Assembly: GCA_900542945.1 (NCBI GenBank)
Contig: UQPI01000033.1
Coordinates: 1-22,789 of the forward strand
Direction: 5' to 3'
Length of the DNA: 22,789 bases
DNA from: an uncultured Collinsella sp.
GTDB taxonomy: Bacteria; Actinomycetota; Coriobacteriia; Coriobacteriales; Coriobacteriaceae
Made by a program: the position numbers and the translations under genes. Of the stretch, positions 15,276 through 22,328 are shown in pieces. The notes beneath the pieces are model-generated. The model had not been told where the DNA came from. It did not search any database and was given only the letters and a program-made list of their open reading frames with translations. The first letter of the stretch is position 1. Each line of letters opens with the position of its first letter.

Positions 15276-17216
15276 GTGGCCGGTCACGACAACATTCCAA
15301 CGCTTGCCGAGCAGGTTTCGCGCGTTCCCACGCAGCCCGGATGCTACCTTTGGAAGGATGCCAAGGGCGATGTCATCTACGTGGGCAAGGCGAAAAACCT
15401 GCGCGCCCGTATGCGTCAGTACGTGACGCTGCAGGACGAGCGCCAGAAGATCCCGCTGATGATGCAGCTGGTGGCGAGCTTTGACTATATCGTGGTGGAG
15501 ACCGAGCACGAGGCGTTGGTGCTCGAGCGCAATTTGATTGGTCAGTACCATCCGTACTTTAACGTCGACCTCAAGGATGACAAGAGCTACCCCTTTATCG
15601 CCATTACAAAGGGCGACCTGTATCCCGCTATCAAATACACGCGTGAGCGTCATAAGCCGGGAACGCGCTATTTTGGACCTTATACCGATAGCCGCGCGGC
15701 ACGTGAGACGATAGATACGCTGCGCAAGGTTATCCCCATCTGCTCCGCATCCTGTGCGGAGTGGCGTCGTTGTCGCCGTATCGTCGAGTCCCACAAGGGC
15801 GAGGAAGACATCGTCAATATGATTTGCGCGCAAAACGGGCGCCCCTGCTTTGACTACCATGTCGGGCGCGGCCCGGGTGCGTGTGCCGGCGCGATTTCCC
15901 CGGCAGACTATGCCAAGAACGTCAAGCGTGTCGAGCGCTTTTTGTCGGGCCATCGCAAGGATGTCGTCGATGAGCTGACCTCCGAGATGACGGATGCCGC
16001 TGAGGCGCTCGACTTTGAGCGCGCGGCACGCGTCAAACGTCGTTTGGAGGTCATCAGGGGTCTGGACGATCGTCAGCAAGTCGTTTTTCCCTCCAGTGTC
16101 GATATAGATGTCATCGGTTTCTATCGCGAGGAGACCATCTCCGCCGCTTGCGTCTTCGTCGTTCGCGAGGGCCGAACTGTTCGCACCTGCGAGTTCATTC
16201 TCGACAAGGGTCTTGATGTTGACGAGGAAGAGCTCCAGTCGGGCTTTCTTAAGCGCTATTACGACGAGACGGCTGATATTCCAGCTGAGGTCAACCTTTC
16301 CGTCGAGCTTGAGGATGCGGAAGCGCTGGGGGAGTGGCTTGCGGGCAAGCGTGAGCGTTCCTGCCATCTCCATAGGCCGCAGCGTGGCGAAAAGCACCGT
16401 CTGCTCGATATGGCATCCAAAAATGCGCGCCATGCCCTCATGCGCTACATGATGCGAACGGGGTACGCTGACGACCGCACCAATCAAGCGCTCCTGGAGC
16501 TCGAAAGTGCGTTGGCGCTGCCATCGCCGCCGTTGCGTATCGAGTGCTTCGATATCTCTACACTGCATGGCACCTTTACGGTCGCCTCGATGGTGGTGTT
16601 TACCAACGGGCGCGCCGACAAGAGTCAGTATCGTCGTTTTAAAATTCAGGCCAAATTGGACGAGGCAAACGACTTCGTGTCGATGTCCGAGGTTTTGGGA
16701 CGACGTTATGCTCCCGAGCGCATGGCCGACGAGCGCTTTGGCTCGCGCCCCGATTTGCTCGTTGTCGATGGCGGTAAGCCGCAATTGACCGCTGCGATCA
16801 AGCAACTTGAGGCTCTTGGGCTCGATATACCAGTTTGTGGCTTGGCAAAGGCCGATGAGGAGGTTTTCGTGCCTTGGGACGAGACTCCCGTCGTGCTGCC
16901 GACCGGGTCCGCGTCGCTCTATCTAATTAAACAGGTGCGCGATGAATCGCACCGTTTTGCCATCACGTTCCATCGCGAATTGCGCGATAAAGCCATGACG
17001 GTTTCGGTACTCGATGACGTTCCAGGCGTGGGACCCACCAGAAAACGTGCCCTTATGCGCCATTTTGGCTCGATGAAGCGTTTGCGCGCGGCGAGCGAGC
17101 AAGAGATCGCGGAAGTTCGAGGCATTCCTGCCGATGTCGCCAAAGCGGTTCACGAGGCGCTCGTTGCATGGAATGCCGAGCGCGCCGAGGCGGCGGCAAA
17201 GCAATCCGAAAACTAA
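15276..17216 (+). CDS. uvrC: UvrABC excinuclease subunit C
   Basis: UvrC makes both incisions around the lesion held by UvrB. Domains in order: an N-terminal GIY-YIG nuclease (PGCYLWKD...VIYVGKAKNLRARM, about residues 20-46) for the 3' cut; a cysteine region (about 155-205); a UVR domain (DFERAARVKRRL, about 246-257); a C-terminal RNase H-like nuclease with ECFDIS (D426), NDF (D466), VVDGGKPQL (D498) and DESHRF (H559) for the 5' cut; and helix-hairpin-helix repeats (VPGVGPTRKRAL). At 646 residues it is slightly long. The GTG at 15276 is preferred because AAGTAGGTG (15264-15272) acts as ribosome site; a GTG at 15270, directly after the murJ stop, is possible and adds two residues. The cysteine region is unusual: about 23 extra residues, and Gly where the family has GRC. 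Confidence 0.96.
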   Translation: MAGHDNIPTLAEQVSRVPTQPGCYLWKDAKGDVIYVGKAKNLRARMRQYVTLQDERQKIPLMMQLVASFDYIVVETEHEALVLERNLIGQYHPYFNVDLKDDKSYPFIAITKGDLYPAIKYTRERHKPGTRYFGPYTDSRAARETIDTLRKVIPICSASCAEWRRCRRIVESHKGEEDIVNMICAQNGRPCFDYHVGRGPGACAGAISPADYAKNVKRVERFLSGHRKDVVDELTSEMTDAAEALDFERAARVKRRLEVIRGLDDRQQVVFPSSVDIDVIGFYREETISAACVFVVREGRTVRTCEFILDKGLDVDEEELQSGFLKRYYDETADIPAEVNLSVELEDAEALGEWLAGKRERSCHLHRPQRGEKHRLLDMASKNARHALMRYMMRTGYADDRTNQALLELESALALPSPPLRIECFDISTLHGTFTVASMVVFTNGRADKSQYRRFKIQAKLDEANDFVSMSEVLGRRYAPERMADERFGSRPDLLVVDGGKPQLTAAIKQLEALGLDIPVCGLAKADEEVFVPWDETPVVLPTGSASLYLIKQVRDESHRFAITFHRELRDKAMTVSVLDDVPGVGPTRKRALMRHFGSMKRLRAASEQEIAEVRGIPADVAKAVHEALVAWNAERAEAAAKQSEN

Positions 17217-17241
17217 ACACGCCTCTAAACAACTGATATAC

Positions 17242-17270
17242 ATGATTGCGTGATTTTCAATCATTTATTT
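17242..17270 (+). terminator. Weak terminator after uvrC
   Basis: ATGATTG (17242-17248) pairs perfectly with CAATCAT (17258-17264) around a 9-nt loop and is followed by TTTATTT. It lies 25 nt after the uvrC stop. The stem is short and AT-rich, so it is a weak candidate. Confidence 0.4.
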
Positions 17271-17422
17271 CACGGCGATTACCAGCCGATTTCGGGTTTA
17301 ATTAACGCTAAAACGTTTGACTAGCCATGGTGAACAACCCTGCTATCCTGCGGGTTGACGAAGACTGATATCTCACCTCGTCGATACATACTGTCTGGCG
17401 AATCGTTTGTCAATGAATTCGG

Positions 17423-17445
17423 TGAACGGTAGCAAATACCGTTCA
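17423..17445. repeat. Perfect 9-bp inverted repeat, candidate operator
   Basis: TGAACGGTA (17423-17431) and TACCGTTCA (17437-17445) are exact reverse complements separated by GCAAA. The spacing of the arms suits a dimeric regulator, or an RNA hairpin with a 5-nt loop. A -35-like TTGTCA lies at 17407-17412, so the repeat could overlap the -10 region of a promoter. The regulator is unknown. Confidence 0.5.
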
Positions 17446-17461
17446 AGCGTATGTATGTATC

Positions 17462-17480
17462 GGTCGCCGAGCGCGGCACC
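17462..17480 (+). other. Leader hairpin 1
   Basis: GGT plus GCCG (17462-17464, 17466-17469) pair with CGGC plus ACC (17474-17477, 17478-17480) around an AGCG loop with one bulged C (17465). There is no T tract, so this is not a terminator; it may be part of a structured leader. Confidence 0.4.
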
Positions 17481-17484
17481 TCAG

Positions 17485-17512
17485 TTGGGTTCGTCGGTAG
17501 GTAAGGTATATA
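17485..17512 (+). promoter_or_regulatory. Possible proximal promoter of the transporter operon
   Basis: TTGGGT (17485-17490) and TATATA (17507-17512) are separated by 16 nt, 70 nt before the binding-protein ATG. Both boxes match only partly. If used, the inverted repeat at 17423-17445 would be an upstream site rather than part of the mRNA. Confidence 0.3.
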
Positions 17513-17528
17513 TCGTCCGCAAGTTGCG

Positions 17529-17552
17529 CGGGGGCACGTCTAGGCGCTCCCG
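17529..17552 (+). other. Leader hairpin 2, before the ribosome site
   Basis: CGGGGGC (17529-17535) pairs with GCTCCCG (17546-17552), with one G-U pair and a 10-nt loop. It ends 19 nt before the AGGAGA ribosome site. It would be in the mRNA from either promoter candidate and could stabilise the 5' end of the transcript. Confidence 0.4.
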
Positions 17553-17581
17553 GGTAAGATTCTCTATTGATAGGAGAAGAC

Positions 17582-19195
17582 ATGGCCATCATCAACAAGG
17601 GTATGTCCAGGCGTTCGTTCCTCGGCCTCACCGGCAGCGTCGCTGCTGTCGCAGGGCTTGGTCTCACCGGCTGCGGTGGCAGCTCTAGCGACGAGGGTTC
17701 CGCTTCCGGTTCCACCGATTCCGCCAACCGTGGCGGCGGCGTGATCACCGCTGGTTCCGCTTACGCTCCGTCCAGCTTCGATCCCGCCAGCACCGGCTCC
17801 GCTGTGGGCCTGGGTGCTAACTGGCACGTCGTCGAGGGCCTCTACGGCATCGATTACCACGACTACAGCACCTTCAACGAGCTCGCCACCGACGATCCCA
17901 AGTCTGTGGACGACACCACTTTCGAGGTCACCATCCGCAAGGGCGCCAAGTTCTCCGATGGCACCGAGGTCACCGCTGACGATGTCGTTGCCTCCTACAC
18001 CGCTTGCGCCGCTTCCGCTACCTATGCTCCGTTCTTCCAGCCCTTCGAGTCCATCGAGGCCAAGGACGCCAGCACCGTGACGGTCAAGACCAAGGTCCCC
18101 AACTTCTCCCTGCTCAAGGATCGTCTGGCCATCGTCCGCGTTACCCCGGCCACCCAGACCGAGGAGGATCGCGCCAAGCAGCCGATCGGCTCCGGCCCCT
18201 GGATGTACGACTCTATCTCCGATACCGAGATCACCCTGGTTCCCAACCCCGAGTACAACGGTGAGTATGCTGCCGAGGATAAGAAGATCCAGTACAGCAT
18301 CCTGACCGACCCCACCGCTCGCGTTACCGCTCAGCAGGAGGGCTCCACGCTCGTTATGGAGCTCGTTACCGCTGACGCCGTCGACCAGCTCGAGAGCGCC
18401 GGCTGCAAGATCGATAACGTTCAGGGTTTCGGCACCCGCTTCATCATGTTCAACGTCGCCAAGGAGCCTTGGAACAACGTCAAGGTCCGTCAGGCTGTCA
18501 TGTATGCGCTCGACACCGAGAAGATGGTCAGCAACACCTTCGCCGGCCTTGCCACCGCTGCCAGCTGCTACCTGCCCAAGAGCTTCACCAACTATCATGA
18601 GGCTTCCACGGTGTACAAGACCGACGCCAAGAAGGCTAAGAAGCTCATCGAGGAGTCTGGCATCACCCCGGGTGCCATCACCCTGCGCACCACCGACAAC
18701 GAGCAGATTAAGGGCATGGCCGCCCAGGTCAAGAACGACCTCGACGCTCTCGGCTTCGATGTGACCATCCAGACCGATACCTCGCCGGCCACCTACGCTG
18801 CCATCGACGGCGGCGAGGCCTACGATATCCTCCTTGCCCCTGGCGATCCTTCCTGCTTCGGCGCCGACCCCGACCTGCTGCTCAACTGGTGGTACGGCGA
18901 CAACGTCTGGATGCAGACCCGTTGCCCGTGGAAGGAGTCCGCTGAGTGGCAGAAGCTCCACAGTCTCATGGACGAGGCTCTTGCCGCCGAGGGCGACGAG
19001 CAGCAGAAGAAGTGGAACGAGTGCTTTGACATCATTGCCGACAACGCCGTTCTGTACCCCGTTGTCCACGTCAAGACCGTCTCCGCTTCCTGGGACGATT
19101 CGTCCACTGCGCCCAACGGCGAGGCCCTCGATGGCTTTAAGGGCATCGGCACGACGAGCATGTCCTTCAGGGGCGTTGCGACCGTCAAGGCGTAA
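17582..19195 (+). CDS. dppA: Peptide ABC transporter substrate-binding lipoprotein (SBP_bac_5 family)
   Basis: A 537-residue extracellular solute-binding protein of family 5 (DppA/OppA type), which captures peptides and delivers them to the permease. The N-terminus combines a twin-arginine motif (SRRSFLGL, residues 9-16), a hydrophobic stretch and a lipobox (LTGC, 28-31), so it is probably exported by Tat and anchored by lipid on Cys31. A Gly/Ser-rich linker follows. Family features include FEVTIRKGAKFSDGTEVTADDVVAS (about 114-138) and NVKVRQAVMYALD (about 300). AGGAGA (17572-17577) precedes the ATG at 17582. Codon use is strongly biased to C-ending codons and AAG, more than in the other genes here, suggesting high expression. 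Peptide length preference, and whether it is truly Dpp or Opp, cannot be read. Confidence 0.93.
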   Translation: MAIINKGMSRRSFLGLTGSVAAVAGLGLTGCGGSSSDEGSASGSTDSANRGGGVITAGSAYAPSSFDPASTGSAVGLGANWHVVEGLYGIDYHDYSTFNELATDDPKSVDDTTFEVTIRKGAKFSDGTEVTADDVVASYTACAASATYAPFFQPFESIEAKDASTVTVKTKVPNFSLLKDRLAIVRVTPATQTEEDRAKQPIGSGPWMYDSISDTEITLVPNPEYNGEYAAEDKKIQYSILTDPTARVTAQQEGSTLVMELVTADAVDQLESAGCKIDNVQGFGTRFIMFNVAKEPWNNVKVRQAVMYALDTEKMVSNTFAGLATAASCYLPKSFTNYHEASTVYKTDAKKAKKLIEESGITPGAITLRTTDNEQIKGMAAQVKNDLDALGFDVTIQTDTSPATYAAIDGGEAYDILLAPGDPSCFGADPDLLLNWWYGDNVWMQTRCPWKESAEWQKLHSLMDEALAAEGDEQQKKWNECFDIIADNAVLYPVVHVKTVSASWDDSSTAPNGEALDGFKGIGTTSMSFRGVATVKA

Positions 19196-19216
19196 GACTC
19201 GCTTGAGTCTGTATGC

Positions 19217-19244
19217 AGGATGTCGGTCGTTGGGACCGTATCCT
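19217..19244 (+). other. Imperfect hairpin after the binding-protein gene
   Basis: CGGTC (19224-19228) pairs with GACCG (19234-19238) around GTTGG; outer AGGA/TCCT arms (19217-19220, 19241-19244) extend it across a small internal loop. It lies just upstream of the stronger hairpin at 19258-19291. Confidence 0.4.
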
Positions 19245-19257
19245 CATAGTTGAAACA

Positions 19258-19291
19258 AAGACCCGGGCGACCTCGATGTCGCTCGGGTCTT
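19258..19291 (+). terminator. Intergenic hairpin, likely attenuator or mRNA stabiliser
   Basis: A 14-bp stem (AAGACCCGGGCGAC 19258-19271 with GTCGCTCGGGTCTT 19278-19291, one G-U pair) closes a CTCGAT loop. It lies 62 nt after the binding-protein stop and 61 nt before the first permease start. The A-rich 5' side and the TCTTGT tail resemble a partial terminator. Such hairpins after binding-protein genes commonly allow more binding protein than permease to be made. Confidence 0.65.
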
Positions 19292-19352
19292 GTAATGAGT
19301 ATCCGTACTCATATACCAGTTGGTCCTACCGACAAAAGAAAGGGGAGAGAAC

Positions 19353-20309
19353 GTGAACAACTTGCTACGTTTGATTGGAAGGCGTCTTGTGGCGCTGCCG
19401 ATCATGGCATTGGGCGTCACCGTCCTGGTGTTCTTCCTTATGTCGTTCTCCAAGACCGACCCCGCCTACACGGCGTTGGGTGACGGTGCCTCGCCCGAGG
19501 CGGTTGCCGAGTACCATGAGAAGTATGGTCTGGACGACCCCTGGCCCGTGCGCTACGTGCGCTATATGGGCGATTTGATCCATGGCGACATGGGCACCTA
19601 TGGTGCTGCTCGCAACTCCGTTGCCAAGCGCATCTCCACTGCCCTGCCCGTCACGATGCAGCTGACCTTCATCGGCCTTGCCATCGGTGCGGTCGTTTCG
19701 TTTTTGCTCGGCGTCATCGCGGCACTGTATCGCGACAAATGGCCGGACCAAGTGATCCGCGTCTTTTCCATCGCCGGCTTGGCAACCCCGTCGTTCTGGC
19801 TTGCCGTTCTGTTGATCCTGCTGTTCTCTTCCTACCTTAAGGTGCTCCCGGCATCGGGTGCTCTGCCTCACTTCACCACGAATCCGGCTGGTTATCTGGG
19901 CCGCATGATTATGCCCGCCATCGCCTTGGCATTTCCGCTGACGGGCCAGATGACTCGTATCGTGCGTACCGCCATGGTCGAGGAGCTCGACAAGGACTAT
20001 GTCCGTATGGCTCGCGGTGCCGGCGTTCCCGAGAAGGTCGTCGTCGGTATCAACGTTCTTCGCAATGCGCTGATCACCCCGGTCACCACCCTCGGTCTTA
20101 AGATCGGTTACCTCATGGGCGGCGCCGTCGTCATCGAGGTTATCTTCAACCTCCCCGGCATGGGCACCGCGATTCTGCAGGGCGTTCAGGGCAACGAGGC
20201 GAACCTGGTTCAGGGCGTCGTTATTGTCGTTGCTCTTGCCTTCATCATCATCAACATCGTGGTTGACATGCTCTACCTGCTCATCAACCCGCGCATCAGG
20301 ACGGTGTAG
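19353..20309 (+). CDS. dppB: Peptide ABC transporter permease (DppB/OppB type)
   Basis: A 318-residue inner-membrane permease with the DppB/OppB layout: a first membrane segment near the N-terminus (RRLVALPIMALGVTVLVFF), a large extracellular stretch (about 35-85), then several more membrane helices. The cytoplasmic EAA loop (YVRMARGAGVPEKVVVGINVLRNALITP) that docks the ATPase is clear, and the usual FNLPGMG motif follows. Length is typical (306-340). The GTG at 19353 is chosen because AGGGGAGAG (19341-19349) lies just upstream; the frame extends back to 19320 without a ribosome site. The next gene starts 3 nt after the stop. Confidence 0.94.
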   Translation: MNNLLRLIGRRLVALPIMALGVTVLVFFLMSFSKTDPAYTALGDGASPEAVAEYHEKYGLDDPWPVRYVRYMGDLIHGDMGTYGAARNSVAKRISTALPVTMQLTFIGLAIGAVVSFLLGVIAALYRDKWPDQVIRVFSIAGLATPSFWLAVLLILLFSSYLKVLPASGALPHFTTNPAGYLGRMIMPAIALAFPLTGQMTRIVRTAMVEELDKDYVRMARGAGVPEKVVVGINVLRNALITPVTTLGLKIGYLMGGAVVIEVIFNLPGMGTAILQGVQGNEANLVQGVVIVVALAFIIINIVVDMLYLLINPRIRTV

Positions 20310-20312
20310 ATT

Positions 20313-22328
20313 ATGGTAAAGATTCGAGAGAAGCAAACCGAGCAGCTCGAGAAGGCTGCCTCCAAGGGGCTCAAGCTCGGTGGCTGGAAGAAGATGACGC
20401 TGTCTTCTAAGATTGCCGCCGTCGTGCTGGTGCTGGTCGCCCTGACTGCGATTCTGGCGCCCCTTCTTGCCCCCTATAGCCCGGTCGAGATCTTTACGGC
20501 TCGCCAGGCTCCCGGCAACGGATTTATCTTCGGTACCGACGATAAGGGTCGCGATATTCTGTCGCGTATGCTCTACGGTGGTCGTTACTCGCTGATTATC
20601 GGCTTTGGCGCCACTGCCATGGCTCTGGTCTGCGGCTCGGTCGTGGGCGCCCTTGCAGCGGTTTCGCGCAAGGCCGTCTCCGAGACGATCATGCGTATCT
20701 TGGACATCATCATGTCCATCCCGGGCATCGCCCTCGCGGCCGTCTTCGTCTCCATCCTGGGCAACTCCGTGCCGTCGATCATCTTCGCCATCGGCTTTAT
20801 GTACACTCCGCAGATTGCCCGTATCGTGCGCGCCAACATCGTGTCCGAGTACGGCGAGGACTATGTCCGCGCGGTCATCGTTTCCGGCGCCAAGGCTCCG
20901 TGGATTTTAATCAAGCATGTTCTGCGTAACTGCATCGCCCCGATCATGGTCTTCACCGTTACCCTAGTCGCCGACGCCATCATCTTCGAGGCTTCGCTGA
21001 CCTTCATCGGCGCTGGTATCCAGGAGCCCACCGCTACCTGGGGCAACATCCTCGCCGACGCCCGCGGCGGCGTGCTCGCCGGCCGTTGGTGGCAGGCGTT
21101 GTTCCCGGGCCTGGCCATCATGATCACCTGCCTGGCGCTCAACATCCTCTCCGAGGGCATTACCGACGCCATGGCCGCTGCTCCCTCCGCCGCCCTGGAT
21201 CCGACCGATTCCTCCAAGCGTCGCGAGGCCGACCTGCTGGTCTCCGACCCCGTTCGCGCCTACAAGGAGCAGGCCCAGTCCCTCTCCGCTCGCCTTGGCG
21301 CCCTGCGCGATGTCGAGCTCAAGCGTGACGATCGCCATGTGCCCGACGAGTCTGTCGAACCGATTCTCTCGGTCCGTGACTTCTGCATTCAGTTTGAGCA
21401 TCACGGTGATATCAACGTCGTCGACCATGTCAACTTTGACGTCCGTCCTGGTCAGACCATGGGCCTGGTGGGCGAGTCCGGTTGCGGTAAGTCCATCACC
21501 ACGCTGGCCATCATGGGCCTGACCGACGACGATGAGCACCTTTCCGGCGAGGTACTCTGGGAGGGCCGCGACCTGCTCAAGATGAGTAAGAAGGAGTGGT
21601 TCGGCCTGCGCGGTACCGATATCGCTATGGTCTATCAGGACGCCCTGTCCTCACTCAATCCCTCCATGCTCATCTCTGCCCAGATGAAGCAGCTCACCAA
21701 GCGTGGCGGCACCCGTAGCGCCGAGGAGCTCCTGGAGCTCGTGGGCCTCGACCCCAAGCGTACGCTCGAGAGCTATCCGCACGAGCTTTCCGGTGGTCAG
21801 CGTCAGCGCGTTCTGATTGCTATGGCCCTTACCCGCGACCCCAAGCTGGTCATCTGCGACGAGCCCACGACCGCCCTGGACGTTACCGTCCAGAAGCAGG
21901 TCATCAAGCTGCTCAACGACCTTCAGGCCAAGCTCGGCTTTGCCATGATCTTCGTCTCGCATGACCTGGCGCTGGTCGCCGAGGTCGCCCATAACATCAC
22001 GGTGATGTACGCCGGTCAGGTTATCGAGCAGGCGCCCACCAAGGAGCTACTCACCAACCCGATCCACGAGTACACCCGCGGTCTTCTGGGTTCCGTCCTG
22101 TCCATCGAGAGCGGTTCGGGCCGCCTGCACCAGGTGCCCGGCGCCGTTCCGAGCCCGCGCGATTTCCCCAAGGGCGATCGCTTCGCGCCCCGCTCGAGCC
22201 ATCCGCGTATTGGCCTGGACACCCGTCCGGTCTTCAAGCGCGTGCCCGGCACCGAGCACTTCTATTCCGAGCTCCCCGACGAGGTGCTCAAGGCAAATGG
22301 TTTGACCCCTCACGCGGAGGTGATGTAG
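20313..22328 (+). CDS. dppCD: Fused peptide ABC transporter permease and ATPase (DppC-DppD type)
   Basis: One 671-residue chain carries two normally separate parts. Residues 1 to about 290 form a DppC/OppC permease: an N-terminal membrane segment (33-53), FGTDDKGRDILSRMLYGGR (73-91) and the EAA loop (YVRAVIVSGAKAPWILIKHVLRN, about 184-206). A charged linker (about 291-348) leads to a DppD/OppD ATPase with Walker A GESGCGKS (387-394), Q-loop YQD (Q442), signature LSGGQ (492-496), Walker B LVICDEP (512-518) and H-loop H550. The C-terminal oligopeptide domain is recognisable (GDRFAPR, 621-627), but all the usual cysteines are replaced. Such fusions are known in peptide transporters. The ribosome site is weak (AGGA, 20298-20301, 11 nt before ATG), so translation probably depends on coupling to dppB, whose stop is 3 nt upstream. 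Confidence 0.95.
   Translation: MVKIREKQTEQLEKAASKGLKLGGWKKMTLSSKIAAVVLVLVALTAILAPLLAPYSPVEIFTARQAPGNGFIFGTDDKGRDILSRMLYGGRYSLIIGFGATAMALVCGSVVGALAAVSRKAVSETIMRILDIIMSIPGIALAAVFVSILGNSVPSIIFAIGFMYTPQIARIVRANIVSEYGEDYVRAVIVSGAKAPWILIKHVLRNCIAPIMVFTVTLVADAIIFEASLTFIGAGIQEPTATWGNILADARGGVLAGRWWQALFPGLAIMITCLALNILSEGITDAMAAAPSAALDPTDSSKRREADLLVSDPVRAYKEQAQSLSARLGALRDVELKRDDRHVPDESVEPILSVRDFCIQFEHHGDINVVDHVNFDVRPGQTMGLVGESGCGKSITTLAIMGLTDDDEHLSGEVLWEGRDLLKMSKKEWFGLRGTDIAMVYQDALSSLNPSMLISAQMKQLTKRGGTRSAEELLELVGLDPKRTLESYPHELSGGQRQRVLIAMALTRDPKLVICDEPTTALDVTVQKQVIKLLNDLQAKLGFAMIFVSHDLALVAEVAHNITVMYAGQVIEQAPTKELLTNPIHEYTRGLLGSVLSIESGSGRLHQVPGAVPSPRDFPKGDRFAPRSSHPRIGLDTRPVFKRVPGTEHFYSELPDEVLKANGLTPHAEVM
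21471..21495 (+). repeat. 25-nt direct repeat, copy 1 (Walker A of the fused ATPase)
   Basis: The DNA coding for GESGCGKS in the fused gene is identical over 25 nt to 22491-22515 in the next gene. The copies are 1020 nt apart and in the same relative reading frame. This reflects a conserved motif plus shared codon preference. Confidence 0.8.

Larger units (their letters stand above)
17217..17581 (+). other. Non-coding region before the peptide transporter operon
   Basis: This 365-nt stretch has no convincing gene. It holds a weak AT-rich hairpin after uvrC, a small hairpin (CAACCC 17335-17340 with GGGTTG 17352-17357), a perfect 9-bp inverted repeat (17423-17445), two further stable hairpins (17462-17480 and 17529-17552) and the ribosome site of the binding-protein gene. 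A possible upstream promoter combines TTGACT (17317-17322) with an extended -10, TGCTATCCT (17341-17349), but the spacer is 21 nt. I recognise no known riboswitch or T-box signature. Confidence 0.7.

Noticed and set aside
15048..16805. Minus-strand open frame of 585 codons across the murJ end and uvrC
   Set aside because: It lies opposite two well-supported genes, has no family motif, and follows the same codon-bias effect.
17217..17581. T-box or known riboswitch in the region before the transporter operon
   Set aside because: No T-box core, specifier-type layout or familiar riboswitch sequence was seen, and no terminator with a T tract precedes the gene.
17564..19069. Long open frame (501 codons) on the minus strand opposite the binding-protein gene
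   Set aside because: The plus-strand gene is a clear family-5 binding protein with a ribosome site. Its codon bias avoids the codons that would make stops on the other strand, so the antisense frame is open by chance. Its Gly/Val/Leu-rich translation has no recognisable domain.
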